Part shown: positions 1-11,130 of the stretch, piece by piece
Layout of the letters: every line of letters begins with the position of its first letter
How positions within the stretch are numbered: position 1 is the stretch's first letter
From: Ornithodoros turicata
Taxonomy: Eukaryota > Arthropoda > Arachnida > Ixodida > Argasidae
NCBI RefSeq assembly: GCF_037126465.1
Contig: NC_088202.1
Location: 126,618,123-126,682,122 of the forward strand
Length of the DNA: 64,000 bases
Direction: 5' to 3'
The notes under the pieces: generated by a model
The model's database searches: none
The model's input: only the letters and a program-made list of their open reading frames with translations
Told to the model about the DNA's origin: nothing
Position numbers and translations under genes: made by a program

Positions 1-572
1 CCCCAGCACAAGCACTCAATGAATGATAGTAACGGCAGACGACAGGTATATTTCGCGCTGACCCGAAACTACCGCAACTTCCCTTCGTGCGCGATGGAGT
101 TTCCCGGTTTACAGAACAAACAGCAACAGCGCTGCTCAATTCCGCAGTGCAAAACTACTGTGGAGAAGAACATTCAATGTCGAGAAGGGGGAGGGGAAAA
201 CGATACTATCACAGAAGCGGCGTGAACGAAACAAACGAAGACAGCAGGAAACCACGCGCGAGTTATGTTATTTGTACGAGTTTTGAAGCGTGTCTCGTGG
301 AAGAAGGCACGATGCAGGGCGATTTATTCAGCGGCAATCATTCTTTTCTCCGCCATCTTGAGGACGACGCGAGCGCCTCTATAAGTAGTTGGAGAGGCGA
401 GCAAATCAAAGACCTCGCACGCGACAGGGCAGCTATGCGATTTTTCTTATTGTGCGAGAATGTAAGGCATTCATCGTACAGTCGGCTGCAGGCATTGCCG
501 GAGCCTTTTAATTCAACAGCCATTCTTTACATATATGATTTTTTTTTTCCTTTTTTAGTAAGATACTACATA

Positions 573-831
573 CTTTGAGATGGATGCCCAGAAAGGGGAG
601 ATATTTCTGGCTTCATTACCAGCAATAGTCCTCATTGTTTACTTAGCTAGAGCGCGGTACACAACGCTCGCTTTCCGGATCTCACGAAACGCCTCTCATC
701 AATACGCTGCATTAATTCATTGGATGCGGCTCAATGTCGCTTTTGCAGCTCACCCGCGTTACTGCTTGAGAAAAGATACCGTGATTGAGGTGATCTGGAA
801 GACCTAGAGCACATTCTTCTTCAGTGCCCAC
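573..831 (+). pseudogene. I-type LINE ORF2 C-terminus, first part
   Basis: A decayed 3' end of a non-LTR retrotransposon ORF2. It starts near an RNase H-like Trp-Met-Pro, then a segment reading ALIHWMRLNVAFA, and ends in the zinc-knuckle region GDLEDLEHILLQCP, after one frameshift at about 785. The reading continues at 3858 after the LTR element is removed: the two sides join as CAGTGCCCACACTACC, restoring Gln-Cys-Pro-His-Tyr-Gln. Truncated at the 5' side; nothing recognisable lies to its left. Confidence 0.7.
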
Positions 832-988
832 AAGAATCAGACCAGAACCTCAGGTATATAGAGAAAGCTTTACTCCTTCGAGTCCAGAACCCCAACTGCC
901 CCGAACGTCCACGTCGTCCAGCTTTTCAGCTCGCCGCGTGCCTTCTATCCATCAGTTCATAACAGTCGTCGTCGTCAATGCCTTGGCA
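832..988 (-). repeat. 3' LTR of the gag-only element
   Basis: About 157 bp, matching 3703-3857 over nearly its whole length with scattered substitutions. It begins on the minus strand with TGCCAAGG directly after the polypurine tract. Confidence 0.8.
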
Positions 989-2413
989 CCTCCCCCGCCA
1001 GAGAAAACCGGAGAGGGGGCACTTGACTTCCTCCCTCCGCCGAGCCCAGAGACGAGGGCGAGGTATATTGTACAGGTGCTCAGACAGTCCTTGTTTGTGC
1101 ACAGTCCCCCTGCATAGCACAGCGAGAGACACACGCCCAGGCAAATTTGAACACACTGGACCCCCTTGGTACATTCCAGAGGACCCACTAACCATACCGT
1201 AAAACATTGCAAACGAGAACCCATGAGAGATATACATTGCATGTGCATCTGCACCAACCCCGTAGTCCAGAAGAACTGCAGAACACTGCCATACACAAAC
1301 ACAAACATGTCAAAATAAATGAAGGTGAGTTTAAAAGCTAAGTTATCCCCCGTTGAGAAAATTTGCCGGAAAGCCAGGGCCGTTCATGGAATCCTTTAGT
1401 AAACAGATTTTTAAAATTACAAACATTGCAATTTAGCAAACATTTCTAGCAACGCAACCTCCACCATACGAATACTTGCTCTCATTACCCTATCATATTC
1501 AACAGCCCACTGCATGTTCGCACGCCTCACTGACTTTTACAGAAAGCTCGTCAGTTCCGTTAACAATTCTTCCTTCTACATGTTTATTATCCGGTTCTCG
1601 AACACAAACTCTATTCGCACCCCCAATTTTCTCGCCATCATCTCCACAGACTTCTGTTGCAGCTTCCATCTCACTGTTGCCCATCATAACCTGAAGATAG
1701 TCGTTCAACACCTATTTTCAACATGCTCAACCTCTGTTACGCTATTTGTTCCTACTTATGCCACTAGCAAGCCTCCTGGAATGTGCCGGAAATCGAAAAA
1801 TCAAGCTGAAAACGTCTTAGATCACGAAAACAGTGCTAAATAGCGTTTTTAGAGTGTTTGGCGACGTTTAAAATGGGAATAATCAAAATGTGCCGGAAAT
1901 CGAAAAGCACTACCTTCGTCTTGTTGCTCGTTGAGCTCTTACCTGCTCCGTGATTTCCCCAAGCAATGATACCTTCCTGTTACACAAGTTCTCAAACGCA
2001 CTAGAGCTATACTCGATTCCCCCTCATCATCCTGCAACCTACCATTTGCCTGTATGAGTTGTGCATAATCACGGGAAGTGAGAAGCGCATCTGCTTCGCT
2101 TGTAAGCTCATCAGTGGCTGCACAAAATAACTGTTTGCCCAGACTTCCCTCCCCGTTTAAGAGCCACCGAAACATACAACTACATCGCATCAACGGAAGA
2201 TACGAACGCCCCTCGCAGCTCAATAGTACCTGTTCCATTCGCACGACATGCTGCCCTGGCTTTCACAACTTTGTCCCCCATATGTAAAGAAATCGACTTA
2301 GTTTGATGCGCGTCTGCAGTATCTGCCACTGCACACGACACTCGAGCTACCAACCTCCTCGACTGCAGATTCTTTTGTGATGCTTCGACTCGCCCGCGTC
2401 TCGCTATTCCAGG

Positions 2414-2455
2414 ACAATCTTTTTGAAAATGTTCATTGGACCCACACATGTAGCA
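2414..2455 (-). pseudogene. CCHC zinc knuckle of the LTR element's Gag
   Basis: Encodes CYMCGSNEHFQKDC, a textbook retroviral-type C-X2-C-X4-H-X4-C knuckle for nucleic-acid binding. Just upstream, a five-residue QHCEM unit is duplicated in tandem (about 2472-2500), an extra Cys/His repeat. Confidence 0.75.
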
Positions 2456-2689
2456 TCGCCGTGCATCTCGCATCTCGCAGTGCTGCATCTCGCAGTGCTG
2501 ACACCTGTCCTGACAATGCGTTCTGCCCCTTGTATGCACCCCAGTCTGCTAACATGACACCCCTAGGTCGAGTACGCCTCATCCCCCCCCCCCTTGACGG
2601 TCTTCTAAATGCTCAGCTAACCGCGCAACTGCGTGACGCTTCAGCCAATCAGTCTCATTGTGCAGACCATAGCTCCGCATTGCTTCAGA

Positions 2690-2921
2690 CAACTGAAACA
2701 CTGAAGGACAACTCAAGGACAACTCGGTCAGCTACCGTGACCTCTTTTAGTTGCTCCAGATCCGTGACCCGTCGAGTAGACATGTAGTACCTAAACAGAG
2801 TTTGCAAACGCGTAGGAAACTGACTCCCAAGATTCGTTATGCTGCTTACATGACGAGGCAAAAAGACATATCCATTAGGCGTCAGTCTCACCTCATTAAG
2901 AATTGCCTCTTTCAATTGCAA
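2690..2921 (-). pseudogene. SCAN-like Gag segment of the LTR element
   Basis: The minus frame reads LKEAILNEVRLTP, then FPTRLQTLFRYYMS and LEQLKEVTVADRVVLEL. This is the pattern of the SCAN-like capsid segment in arthropod Ty3-type Gag proteins, where a TRL...FRYY helix is followed by ELKE and a VVLEL-type core. Frames change on both sides, so no complete Gag is encoded. The CCHC motif lies downstream in another frame at 2455-2414. Confidence 0.55.
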
Positions 2922-3702
2922 GTAAGGTCAGATCCCTACACGTGAGTGATTCACCGGGAACGCACGCATCCGCTCAGTAAGAAAAGGTAGAATGACTGCC
3001 CCTATGTATCTCTTCATGAATTTGCAGAAAACTGAACAAAATTTCATCATTCTGAAACCATGCGGGTACTAATGCATCTGACTCGAGCATGGGCGTTAGC
3101 ACAGCGCGGAGCTCACTAGCGTATTCACCCATTACATGTCTTTTTTCTAAGACTCTCCTGCATAGTTGACCTCTCCAACGAGCGCACCTCACCACTAGCA
3201 GACCTAAGCTTTTCGAGTTCAAGTTGCAATTTGAGCGCCTCTATATTTCCAGTTCCTTCTTCCTAAGCCTCGTCTCCCCACCAGCAGTATCGATGTCCCC
3301 GCGCTCCACAGAAACTTCCCTACGCAATATGGCAGAGTCTGAAACAGTTTGCTACCCGGAGTGACCACTACTAAAGGACCCCTCTCTTCTACTTGCCTAC
3401 TCATCGCACGCGTTCTAGGCGGCATAGTAGGTCCTCGGAGAAAACCAGAGAAATCTCGCGTGTTCCAGCGTCGCCAGGAAATGTCGCACAGGCAGGACCA
3501 TGTAATCGTTGGAATGAGCCACCGTCGAATAGAATCCTTGAGCATCCAGCGCCAGACGTGGCAGATAGAATCCCGCGCAGACGTAGTGGATGCCTCGGTG
3601 CAATCCCCATACCACAGTTGGCTGCTCAGCAGCTTCTTAGTCCTGAGTATCCCAGAGCTGTTTCGAATCCTGGTCACGGCACCAGTTAAGTTGGTCGGGG
3701 TC

Positions 3703-3857
3703 AAGGATCAGACCAGAAGCTCGGGTATATAAGCTTTACCGTTGCACCTTCGACCCCAGAATCCCAACTGCCCCGGACGTCCACGTCGTCCAGCTCTTCA
3801 GCTCGCCGCGTGCACTCTATCCAGTTCATAACTGTTGTCGTCGTCAGTGCCTTGACA
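3703..3857 (-). repeat. 5' LTR of the gag-only element
   Basis: Begins with TGTCAAGG on the minus strand and contains CTTATATACC as a possible core promoter. It is separated by about 18 bases from the primer binding site. Confidence 0.8.
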
Positions 3858-4425
3858 CCACACTACCAACCTTCCCGAACCACTTTCCGGGTCTATAAAT
3901 CAGCTGGACGTTTGCCCCTTCTCTTTGGCAAAATTGCTTGGTCCATGGTTAAATCCAGCCAACCAACGCTCTGCCCTCAGAGCTCTTCTGACCTTTTGAA
4001 CACAGTAGGACAACTGGAGGCGACTCATTACTCCATTTCCCACATCACCACCAGCAATGGGGTAGGGTATCGCCGCTGGCGATGAAACTCCCCAATCATC
4101 ATTTTTCTATTCTTTTTTTTCTTTTTTTTTTTTTTTCGTGCGACCGCCACGGCACGGAGGCGAGAATACGAACGCCGCGGAGAGACGACAGCAGGAAGGA
4201 GTGGGGACAGAGGAGTTCCCATGCGTCTTGGTCCAACTTCAGTGGAACTGTGCTGACATGCTTCTGTAAAGTGTGGAGAAAACCCAGGGAAAACCCCAGA
4301 CAGCACAGCCGATACAGGAATTCGAATGCGCTCGAATAGTCTCGAAGTATTCCAACAGTCTCGGCCTGGAAAGCGGTCACCCTAACCCCTATGCCACAGG
4401 AGCTGACATCACCATCATCAAATAA
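3858..4425 (+). pseudogene. I-type LINE C-terminus and 3' UTR, second part
   Basis: Continuation of the LINE interrupted at 831. It encodes PHYQPSR and then a segment ending LLNTVGQLEA, the typical C-terminus of this LINE class, followed by a 3' UTR with TCACCACCAGCAATGGGG and GATGAAACTCCCCA. A SINE is inserted at 4102-4413. The tail resumes at 4414 and ends with AAATAAAGTTGTT, a poly(A) signal followed by a GTT-type tail. Copies of the same 3' UTR lie at about 13425-13560 and 36630-36720. Confidence 0.7.
4102..4413 (-). mobile_element. tRNA-headed SINE in a LINE tail
   Basis: Minus-strand SINE with a tRNA-like head (GTGGCATAGGGGTTAGG as A box, CATTCGAATTCC as degenerate B box), a body with GGGTTTTCCCTGGG, and a 3' poly(A) (T-run 4113-4136 on plus). 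It is flanked by ATCATCA at 4095-4101 and 4414-4420. Removing it restores the LINE tail running into AAATAAAGTTGTT. Confidence 0.7.
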
Positions 4426-5837
4426 AGTTGTTTTTCTACACAATGCATGTTGTGCATCAAGAACATTTCGTACATTTTTTAGTGTACATATTTATAAAGA
4501 CCTCTAGCGTGATCTCTACGATATCTGGTGGATGGCCATGGTATACAGATATTGCACCAATTATCCTGTACCAAAGGACACTTGATCTTGATCCGCAAGG
4601 AGATAGTTCGTCACTACGCTAGAGGGAGTGAAAGTGTGCGTGATGTAAGGAAAGACAACCTCTCTCTCTGTGTTTTTGCCCACTTCTCCACACGTTAACG
4701 CTGCGCGCAAGGGTCGGTGTACTTATAGTAGTCATGAAGTAGCACGGTGGGTCATAGTCGACTTGCTCATTCGGGATTTGTTTCTTGTTCTGCGCTCTGT
4801 TACTGACACAGGAAGGAGGTCATACAAATCAAGCGAAGTAACTGTAAACCTTATTTGGTAAGTTTATCTCTTTTGACCTTTTTTTTTTTTCTTACTTACA
4901 ACAATCCTTTACAACATCCTTTTCCCCATAGTAGTGGCGGTGCACAGTTTGCCGTATACTGCTCCGTAAAGATTCCTGTTACGATATGTGCACAGATCCC
5001 TGCCAATGCATCGTAATGAGATAGAGGTACCACTCTCGATCCTTTGCGTGGTGATTAACCCGGAACGCTCGCCTTTCAATTTCAACCGATCTAAATGTTG
5101 TCTTCATGTGACTGCTACACGCAGCCAGCAATTACCGCATCCTGCCACGATCGTTTAGGGACACTGCTTTGCACGAAAAAAAAGAGAGAGAGAGAGAGAA
5201 CAGGCCACTGCTGTTCAATTCTTCACCAACAAAATTTAGGTATTAATTCTACCTAGGATGCCACAGATTTTAAACTTACGCATTGTCATGGGGAGAAATA
5301 TCGTATCGCACATTCACATACATAACTACAATAATGCGCATACCTTTAGTGTCAGCGATGTCACGGTGGTTATAAGTCCCAAAAAGGTCCCGCCATGTGC
5401 TCTCACTAATTCGACACTGCCGTAGCTGTATATAAAGCGCAAACGTCTAAACACTGCTACCATCGTGCCTTCGTCCTGATATCTCCGTGTGCGTGTCAGT
5501 AATTCCGCGAACCTTGCCTTGAGCGTCCCCCGTGTGAAACTTGAGGCTCGCCCTCGGCCAGCCTTGTATCCGACCGTGCCCGACCCCTCGTCGTTGTCAT
5601 CAGGAATTGCATCGAGACGGCCAGACCAGGGTGCCGTTGCAGACGCTCCTTGTATAGGTAGTCTTCGTAAATCATCGGCAGGCTTAACCGGCAATCCAAC
5701 ACGGCAACGTTTACGCACCATGTGGGGGCTCTTGTCGCTTCTCTCTCGTGTTCGGAAAGCATGGCAGGCACTTGGCAAGTCAGAGCTACTCTCCTGCCTA
5801 GGTGGACTTGGGATTTCTAAGTATGAGTGGTATCCTA
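4426..5837. other. No recognised gene
   Basis: Unassigned sequence with a GA microsatellite near 5183-5199. A minus-strand open frame at 5326-5778 is low in identifiable motifs and I do not call it a gene. Confidence 0.5.
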
Positions 5838-6164
5838 CACTCTAAGGAGAAAAAAAGGTATGATTTTCTACCCATTTCGGTAGAGCTGCATTGCAACCAC
5901 ATTTCTACTCCAACCTGTTTTACCTTTCGGGTATAACTACAGGGTAGAAACAAAGTACAGAGTAGAATCTGTCGTTCTACCAGCTTGGGTAGGAAATTCT
6001 ACCATTTTCTCTTTGAGGAAACGTGCGAGAGAGGAGCAAGGGAAAGGGACGCCGCGGCTTATACCCGCGGGGGAGAAGTCGAGTGTGAATTGGCACGAAA
6101 TGGTAGAAGTACCGTCCCGCTGCAACTCTGGGTAAAAAATTCTACCTTTTTTTTTCTTAGATTG
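5838..6164. mobile_element. TA-flanked MITE with GGTAGAA/TTCTACC arrays
   Basis: Starts TA-CACTCTAAGG and ends TTCTTAGATTG-TA, so the termini are inverted and the flanks are TA. Both ends carry long A-runs next to AAAGGTA. The interior holds about ten copies of GGTAGAA or its complement in both orientations, roughly 15-40 bases apart. No coding capacity. Confidence 0.7.
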
Positions 6165-6988
6165 TACAATGCGTCATCTATATGGGGCGCACGGTGAAAT
6201 AGTGCACGCGGTATGAAGCTATCGACATCTTAGGACAAAATAATACATAATATAGTAAAACTAAAAATACAAACGAATGATTAAACGAAATAAATAATTT
6301 TCTACTTGTACGACATCTAGGTCGCATAACCCATTCATACAGAGTTTCTTCATGTGGTGCGCTCCTTGCACTCGTGCTGGCACGGTCACGGTTTCCCTGG
6401 AAAAATGTAAGTTGAGTACCACAGGTCTAACCCATCAAATCATGTTACCACACATGCACTGGGGAATTGCCACGTTCCATAAGTGGGGAACCACCCCATA
6501 GCAACACTTAATTGGTTTACCATGGCCTCGCATATCCTTTAAGAAGGTGTGTCACTCTTTCGCTCCACAGTATCCATGGAGCGCTTTATTCGTACCTTCT
6601 GGCAAGTGACATAATACAGATCATTTCAGACCAAAGAAACTGTAGAGGAAAACCTAAGGTCCGTTCTCACGAGGGAGCCGCAGCAGAAAGAAATCCTCGT
6701 GACGCGAGTGACGTCACGCGGACTGTGTGTGGCGGAGGCGAATAGTCCGCGCTCTCTGATCTGGTTTCTGGCAGACGAGAGTGCACACATTTGCATGACG
6801 TAAGCTGTGACGTTTACGCAGCCCGCGGATCGATCCCGGGGATCCGTCCGCCGTGTGAGTCTACCCGAAAGGCCCTCAAAAGTCCGCTAGTCAAATGGTG
6901 CCTGTTCAGGGCGGCTGACACGATGTCTACCATCACGCATATTGTCCTTGTAGTGTGAGAATGATCAACGGCGGAGTTGTCTGCAGTT

Positions 6989-7290
6989 CCTTTTTTATTA
7001 TTATTGCGTGTTAGCGCCGCGAAGCAACTGTGGCTATGAGCGGCGTACACAGGTGAACAGATGGAGGGAGGACAGCAGGAAGGAGCAGGAGACAGGGGGT
7101 TAGTATGCGTCCTGGGCAGACTTCAGGCAAAAACTGTGCAGACATTCGTCTGGAATGTCTTCGGAAACCCCAGGGAAAACCTCAGACACCACAACCGTGG
7201 ATAGGATTCGAACCCACCACCTCGCAGCCTTTGGCACGACCTTGGCTACCACCAACCAGCTGGACGCCTTAGCCCTCTCGGCCATGCCGC
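6989..7290 (-). mobile_element. tRNA-headed SINE, well preserved
   Basis: Minus strand. The head reads GGCATGGCCGAGAGGGCTAA (A box, resembling a Leu/Ser tRNA) and, about 55 bases on, GGTTCGAATCC (a perfect B box). The body contains GGTTTTCCCTGGGG and GACGAATGTCTGCACAG. The 3' part includes GCCACAGTTGCTTCGCGGCG and ends in an AT-rich tail. This is the best copy of a family seen at least five more times in the window. Confidence 0.8.
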
Positions 7291-8960
7291 TGGTGACTGG
7301 AATTCCCCCTGTGCACTTCGTACGCCTATCATCTTCAAAAAGTGGATATTACCTTTCTGCTGATGGCTAGATATCTTGTAGGTTTTGCTTACACGATGGC
7401 ATGAAAAGACCTCGACTGATTTCGTGGCTCGTTGCGTGACATGCCTTCAAACAGAATGTGTATGAATAAGGATAAGGACGCGGAGGACAGTAAATAGAAG
7501 GTTCATCTGTAGCAGCGACACACTGTAGGATGCCACCGTCTCTTCGATTTATGCAACAAAGGGGGGACGACGTCGGACTTGATTTACGGCACGTATGAGG
7601 CTCCCGACACGACATCTGCCGACGCCGTATTTCCTACGCGTTCACGCAAGATGATTGTGCAGGCCATCCTTTGCCTTGTCAGTGCTGCTTCCATGTCTGA
7701 TCATAACTTGTCATTCCGGCAGAAGCTCGTCTGCAGGATCAATCGAAGCCACAATGCCATTTTTGCCAAAAGTAAGAAAAAGCTCATTTCGGATCAAGCC
7801 TCGTTTCGGAGAAGGGAAGGCGAAAATGCCCTATCACTCCCGCTGACACACAAGCATGCCGATCAAGTAAAGAGTCTTTTACGAAGGTAGGGTACAAGAT
7901 ACCTAATGTATCTCTGATTACCTTTTTTTACTTGTTGCTGGTCTCTCTCAAGCTTTAGACGTGCCCAAACTAAAGAACGGCATCCTGTCTGCTGGAGCGG
8001 TACCTTCTACTATTTGTTCGCGCCACATGTTCATAAAAAATGACGCGTGCAACGCCTTACGTGTCATGAACATATGTAACTTTCCTTCGAGAGTTACTCT
8101 TTCAAATTGAAGACATCCGCTTAACGATACGCGGCAGCTGTGTTAGGCCGAACACATCCGATGAGTGGTATATAGAAGACATTGATGATACACTATATTT
8201 TAAGGACACGCGTACATCATACAGTAAAGTGAACATTTAAAGAAACTTAAGAGAAAATCAGAAACGAAATTAAGAAGCCTCGGCCAAGTAACCTCATCAG
8301 GGCACTCACTTCTCGTCCACTTGCTGGCTGAATCGCCACATTCGTCTGATGGTTGTCATTTGGAGATATGGTATTTACTCTCCAAATGAGTACTTTTCGT
8401 TGAGTTCATGTTATCCCGTTAATACACGGTGATTTTTCCCGACTGCTATTGTGAACTAGGTAGTTCCTGTCTATTTCTACGGTAGAACAAGCACATATTT
8501 CCCTTAAAGAAAGCTACAGGCCATCACGTAAAACGCAATTTAGGTTGCAGGTAAAAAGAACAAAATATCACAACCAGCAATGACATTTTAAGACAATTTG
8601 TACTGCAACAAATTGTACTGGGAAGCTGCGAAGGATGATTTGCTGGGTCTCTAAAAATCTTAGCACGACACTGCAGACTATCTAGGAGGTCGCCGTTTTC
8701 GTTTTGCCGTTTCACAGTTTGAAATTTAGAGTTGAGCAGTCAGTCTGCGTTTTATAATATTTCTATTTCTTCGCCTTCTCATCTTATTCCATCGGAAGAC
8801 AACAAGGATACACACGGATATTTTTAATGGCATTTACCTTAATGACATGCGCTACTTAATGGGTACGCCACAGCACGACCACCCGTGAAAGGCCTACTCT
8901 CTCATTCTCATTGTTCGCGCAGAATAAAAAAATTTCGGGCGCTTAAAGCCATTTTCCGAC
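7291..8960. other. No recognised gene
   Basis: Unassigned. A 10-bp hairpin with CATTTGGAGA arms lies at about 8357-8388. Open frames here are short and unremarkable. Confidence 0.5.
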
Positions 8961-10247
8961 GTACAGCTCGAAGCAAATTGAACTGGAACACCGCTTCGAC
9001 TGGCGGAGCGGGAAGACAGCCAACCTAGTGGCGCTTAGGAGAAATAAACGGAAAGAGTGTTTCGCCTGTCCTACTTGTGCTGCGGGAGTGCCCGCCGTGC
9101 CATGAGCTGTAGACTCTGCATTGCCCTCAGCTGTAGTTATCATCGTGACGTTTGCTTGGGTTTGCAGAGATTACGTGAGGGTGTATGCTGTCCGAAATCG
9201 CACGGATGTGACGCCGTTACCTCATTGATACGCGCGAATGTGGTCCAACGAGATCGAGAGGGTAATAGATAGATTAACCGGCAGCCATATTTGAAGTCAC
9301 CCTGGATGGCGTCATGTTGACTTCACCTTGCCTCGTTTACAAATAGTGGACATTAGGGACTTACTTATGCGGTGAGCGTCTTTGCACGCGTGCGCTTCGA
9401 AATTGCGTGGCATTTATTGGTTCCTTAATGCCGCCAACAATTTTTCCCAAGCTTACGAAGGAGATGCTATGACAGTCACATAACCAAACAGTGTGATTGC
9501 GAGATGTATGAATAGGACCACCAGCGAAATCACTGGGGCCGGAAGATAGTGGAATTTGGAACGCCGTGTGTCAGCACCCCGTCTTTGGCGCTGTCTGATA
9601 AGAAACCGGCTTTATAGCGAATTCAGCTGATTGTTTTCGTGCAGAAAAAGTTGCACTGGCGCGAGCGTGCATGTCCCACGGCCGCTTCAACCCAACTTCC
9701 GTTACGCACTCGCGTTTCATTGGTCCTTCGGTTCGCTCTTCGTTCGTTTTTGCCTTGACACCATCACCACCACCACCACCCTTTGCCTTGACAGAAGGAG
9801 GGCGAGAGAGAAAGGAGAGTGTCGCCTACTGGCATCAAAGATTGGAGCCTCGCCAAAGCGGTTGCGCACTCTATTCCCTCTCTGACTCGTTGATGTGGTC
9901 GCGTTCGCTGAGTGGGGCATTTTCAGTATTGTGATGAAACAAATGAGGGTGCACGGAGTCTAGTGAAAAATTTATTGAATATGCTGTCCACCTTCGTGTG
10001 TACCAATGAGATAATAGTATCGCTTCTGTGCGATATCGGTCAGCATACACCTTTACATAATCGCCTCAAACTCAAACTAACGTCGCGATGATAACCACAG
10101 TTGAGGGCAATGCCGAGTCAACAGCTCATGGCAAGGTGGACACCACTGCAGCACAAGTGGGACAGTCGAAACATTCAGTCCCTTTCGTTCTCCTAAGCGC
10201 CGCCATGGTCAAAGCGCCGTTCCAGTTAACTCTGCTTTGAGGTGTAC
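8961..10247. mobile_element. Element with ~270-285-bp inverted termini
   Basis: The segment 8961-9248 and the complement of 9983-10247 match over almost their whole length. Both begin GTACA and include GGCGCTTAGGAGAA, TGCCATGAGCTGT, GCATTGCCCTCA and GGTGTATGCTG. The 730-bp centre has no transposase I can see; it carries a CAC-repeat at 9765-9780. This is either a non-autonomous DNA transposon with long termini or two copies of one repeat in opposite orientation. Confidence 0.55.
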
Positions 10248-10984
10248 AAGACAAGATGCATGATTTTTTTTTCAGCCCTTCTGCCTAATATAAGTCTCAT
10301 CACGCAGGAATCACTTTGATTATTAAGAATGATGATGATGAGGATTTGGGTGGCGCAACAACAACGGAGGTCATAGGGTTGTCAGTGGCTTTCGCCGACA
10401 AATCCACCAGACGTAATGACGACGCCAAACGAGAAGCCAATTGGTTTCTTAGTAATAACGGAATTGGAGTAGATAGTTCACTTATGCCAGCCTATATATA
10501 GTGTGGCGACGCGCCACAGGATAGGACTGCGGATAATTTCGATCACTTGGTGTTCTTTCGACTTGCGCCGGAAATCTCCGACAATTTCTAGCTGAGGAGC
10601 GTGTTTTAATTGATTACGTTATTAAAACATGTTAAAGCTGATCCACATGAAAATGTCATTTACATTACTTTTATATTTCAAGTGCAGTTTCAACCTGTAT
10701 GCAACGTTTAATGTCTTAAACCAGTATGGAATCTATTTCACTTCAGTCAGATGGGCATTATCAGTATCACGGCGTTTAATGTCTCTAAAAATTGGCATTC
10801 GGAACAGTTTTCGTAAATCATCGCATCAAAGATCAGAATGGCATTAGACGATAATGTCACTTCTCGTGCCCATACGGCACGGGTATTACACTAAATCTCG
10901 AGGCACAATAAAGTCTTCGTGTTTTAAAGTGTACACGCAATCATAATATATATGGTGGTCTGGTTGTTACACAGCTCCTTACCT

Positions 10985-11130
10985 GCCTGATATGTGGGCA
11001 CTCTCCTCAAGGGGATCATCCGTCTTGGGCCGATTTAATAGGGAACTGTGCCTTCGAGCACCTGAGGAGAACCAAGTGAAAACAGCCAGATAGCTAGAAT
11101 CTGAACTCGGGTCACCTCCATACCAAGCTC
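10985..11130 (-). repeat. Degenerate SINE fragment
   Basis: Contains GGGAACTGTGCC and a weakened GAACTCGGGTCA B-box region in the order expected for the SINE family. Heavily diverged; no tail or flanking duplication. Confidence 0.45.

Larger units (their letters stand above)
832..3857 (-). mobile_element. Gag-only LTR retrotransposon inserted in a LINE
   Basis: Two near-identical ~155-bp LTRs (832-988 and 3703-3857) flank 2.7 kb. On the minus strand the LTR starts with TG and carries a TATATA. Downstream of the 5' LTR is TGGTGCCGTGACCAGGATTC, complementary to a tRNA-His 3' end as I recall it (primer binding site 3667-3684). A polypurine tract GGCGGGGGAGG (999-989) abuts the 3' LTR. The target duplication is CCAC (828-831 and 3858-3861). 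Internally, the minus strand encodes Gag-like sequence: a SCAN-like helical segment at about 2921-2690 and a CCHC zinc knuckle at 2455-2414. No protease, reverse transcriptase or integrase motif is visible and the internal region is too short for them, so it is non-autonomous or deleted. Several frameshifts mark it as old. Confidence 0.8.

Noticed and set aside
4965..4985. CGTATACTG resembling miR-iab-4
   Set aside because: Only nine bases match, and no complementary arm lies within 100 bases on either strand. A real iab-4 hairpin is expected to the left of Abd-B but I cannot find it.
5326..5778. 150-codon minus frame
   Set aside because: No known motif; similar-length frames on plus.
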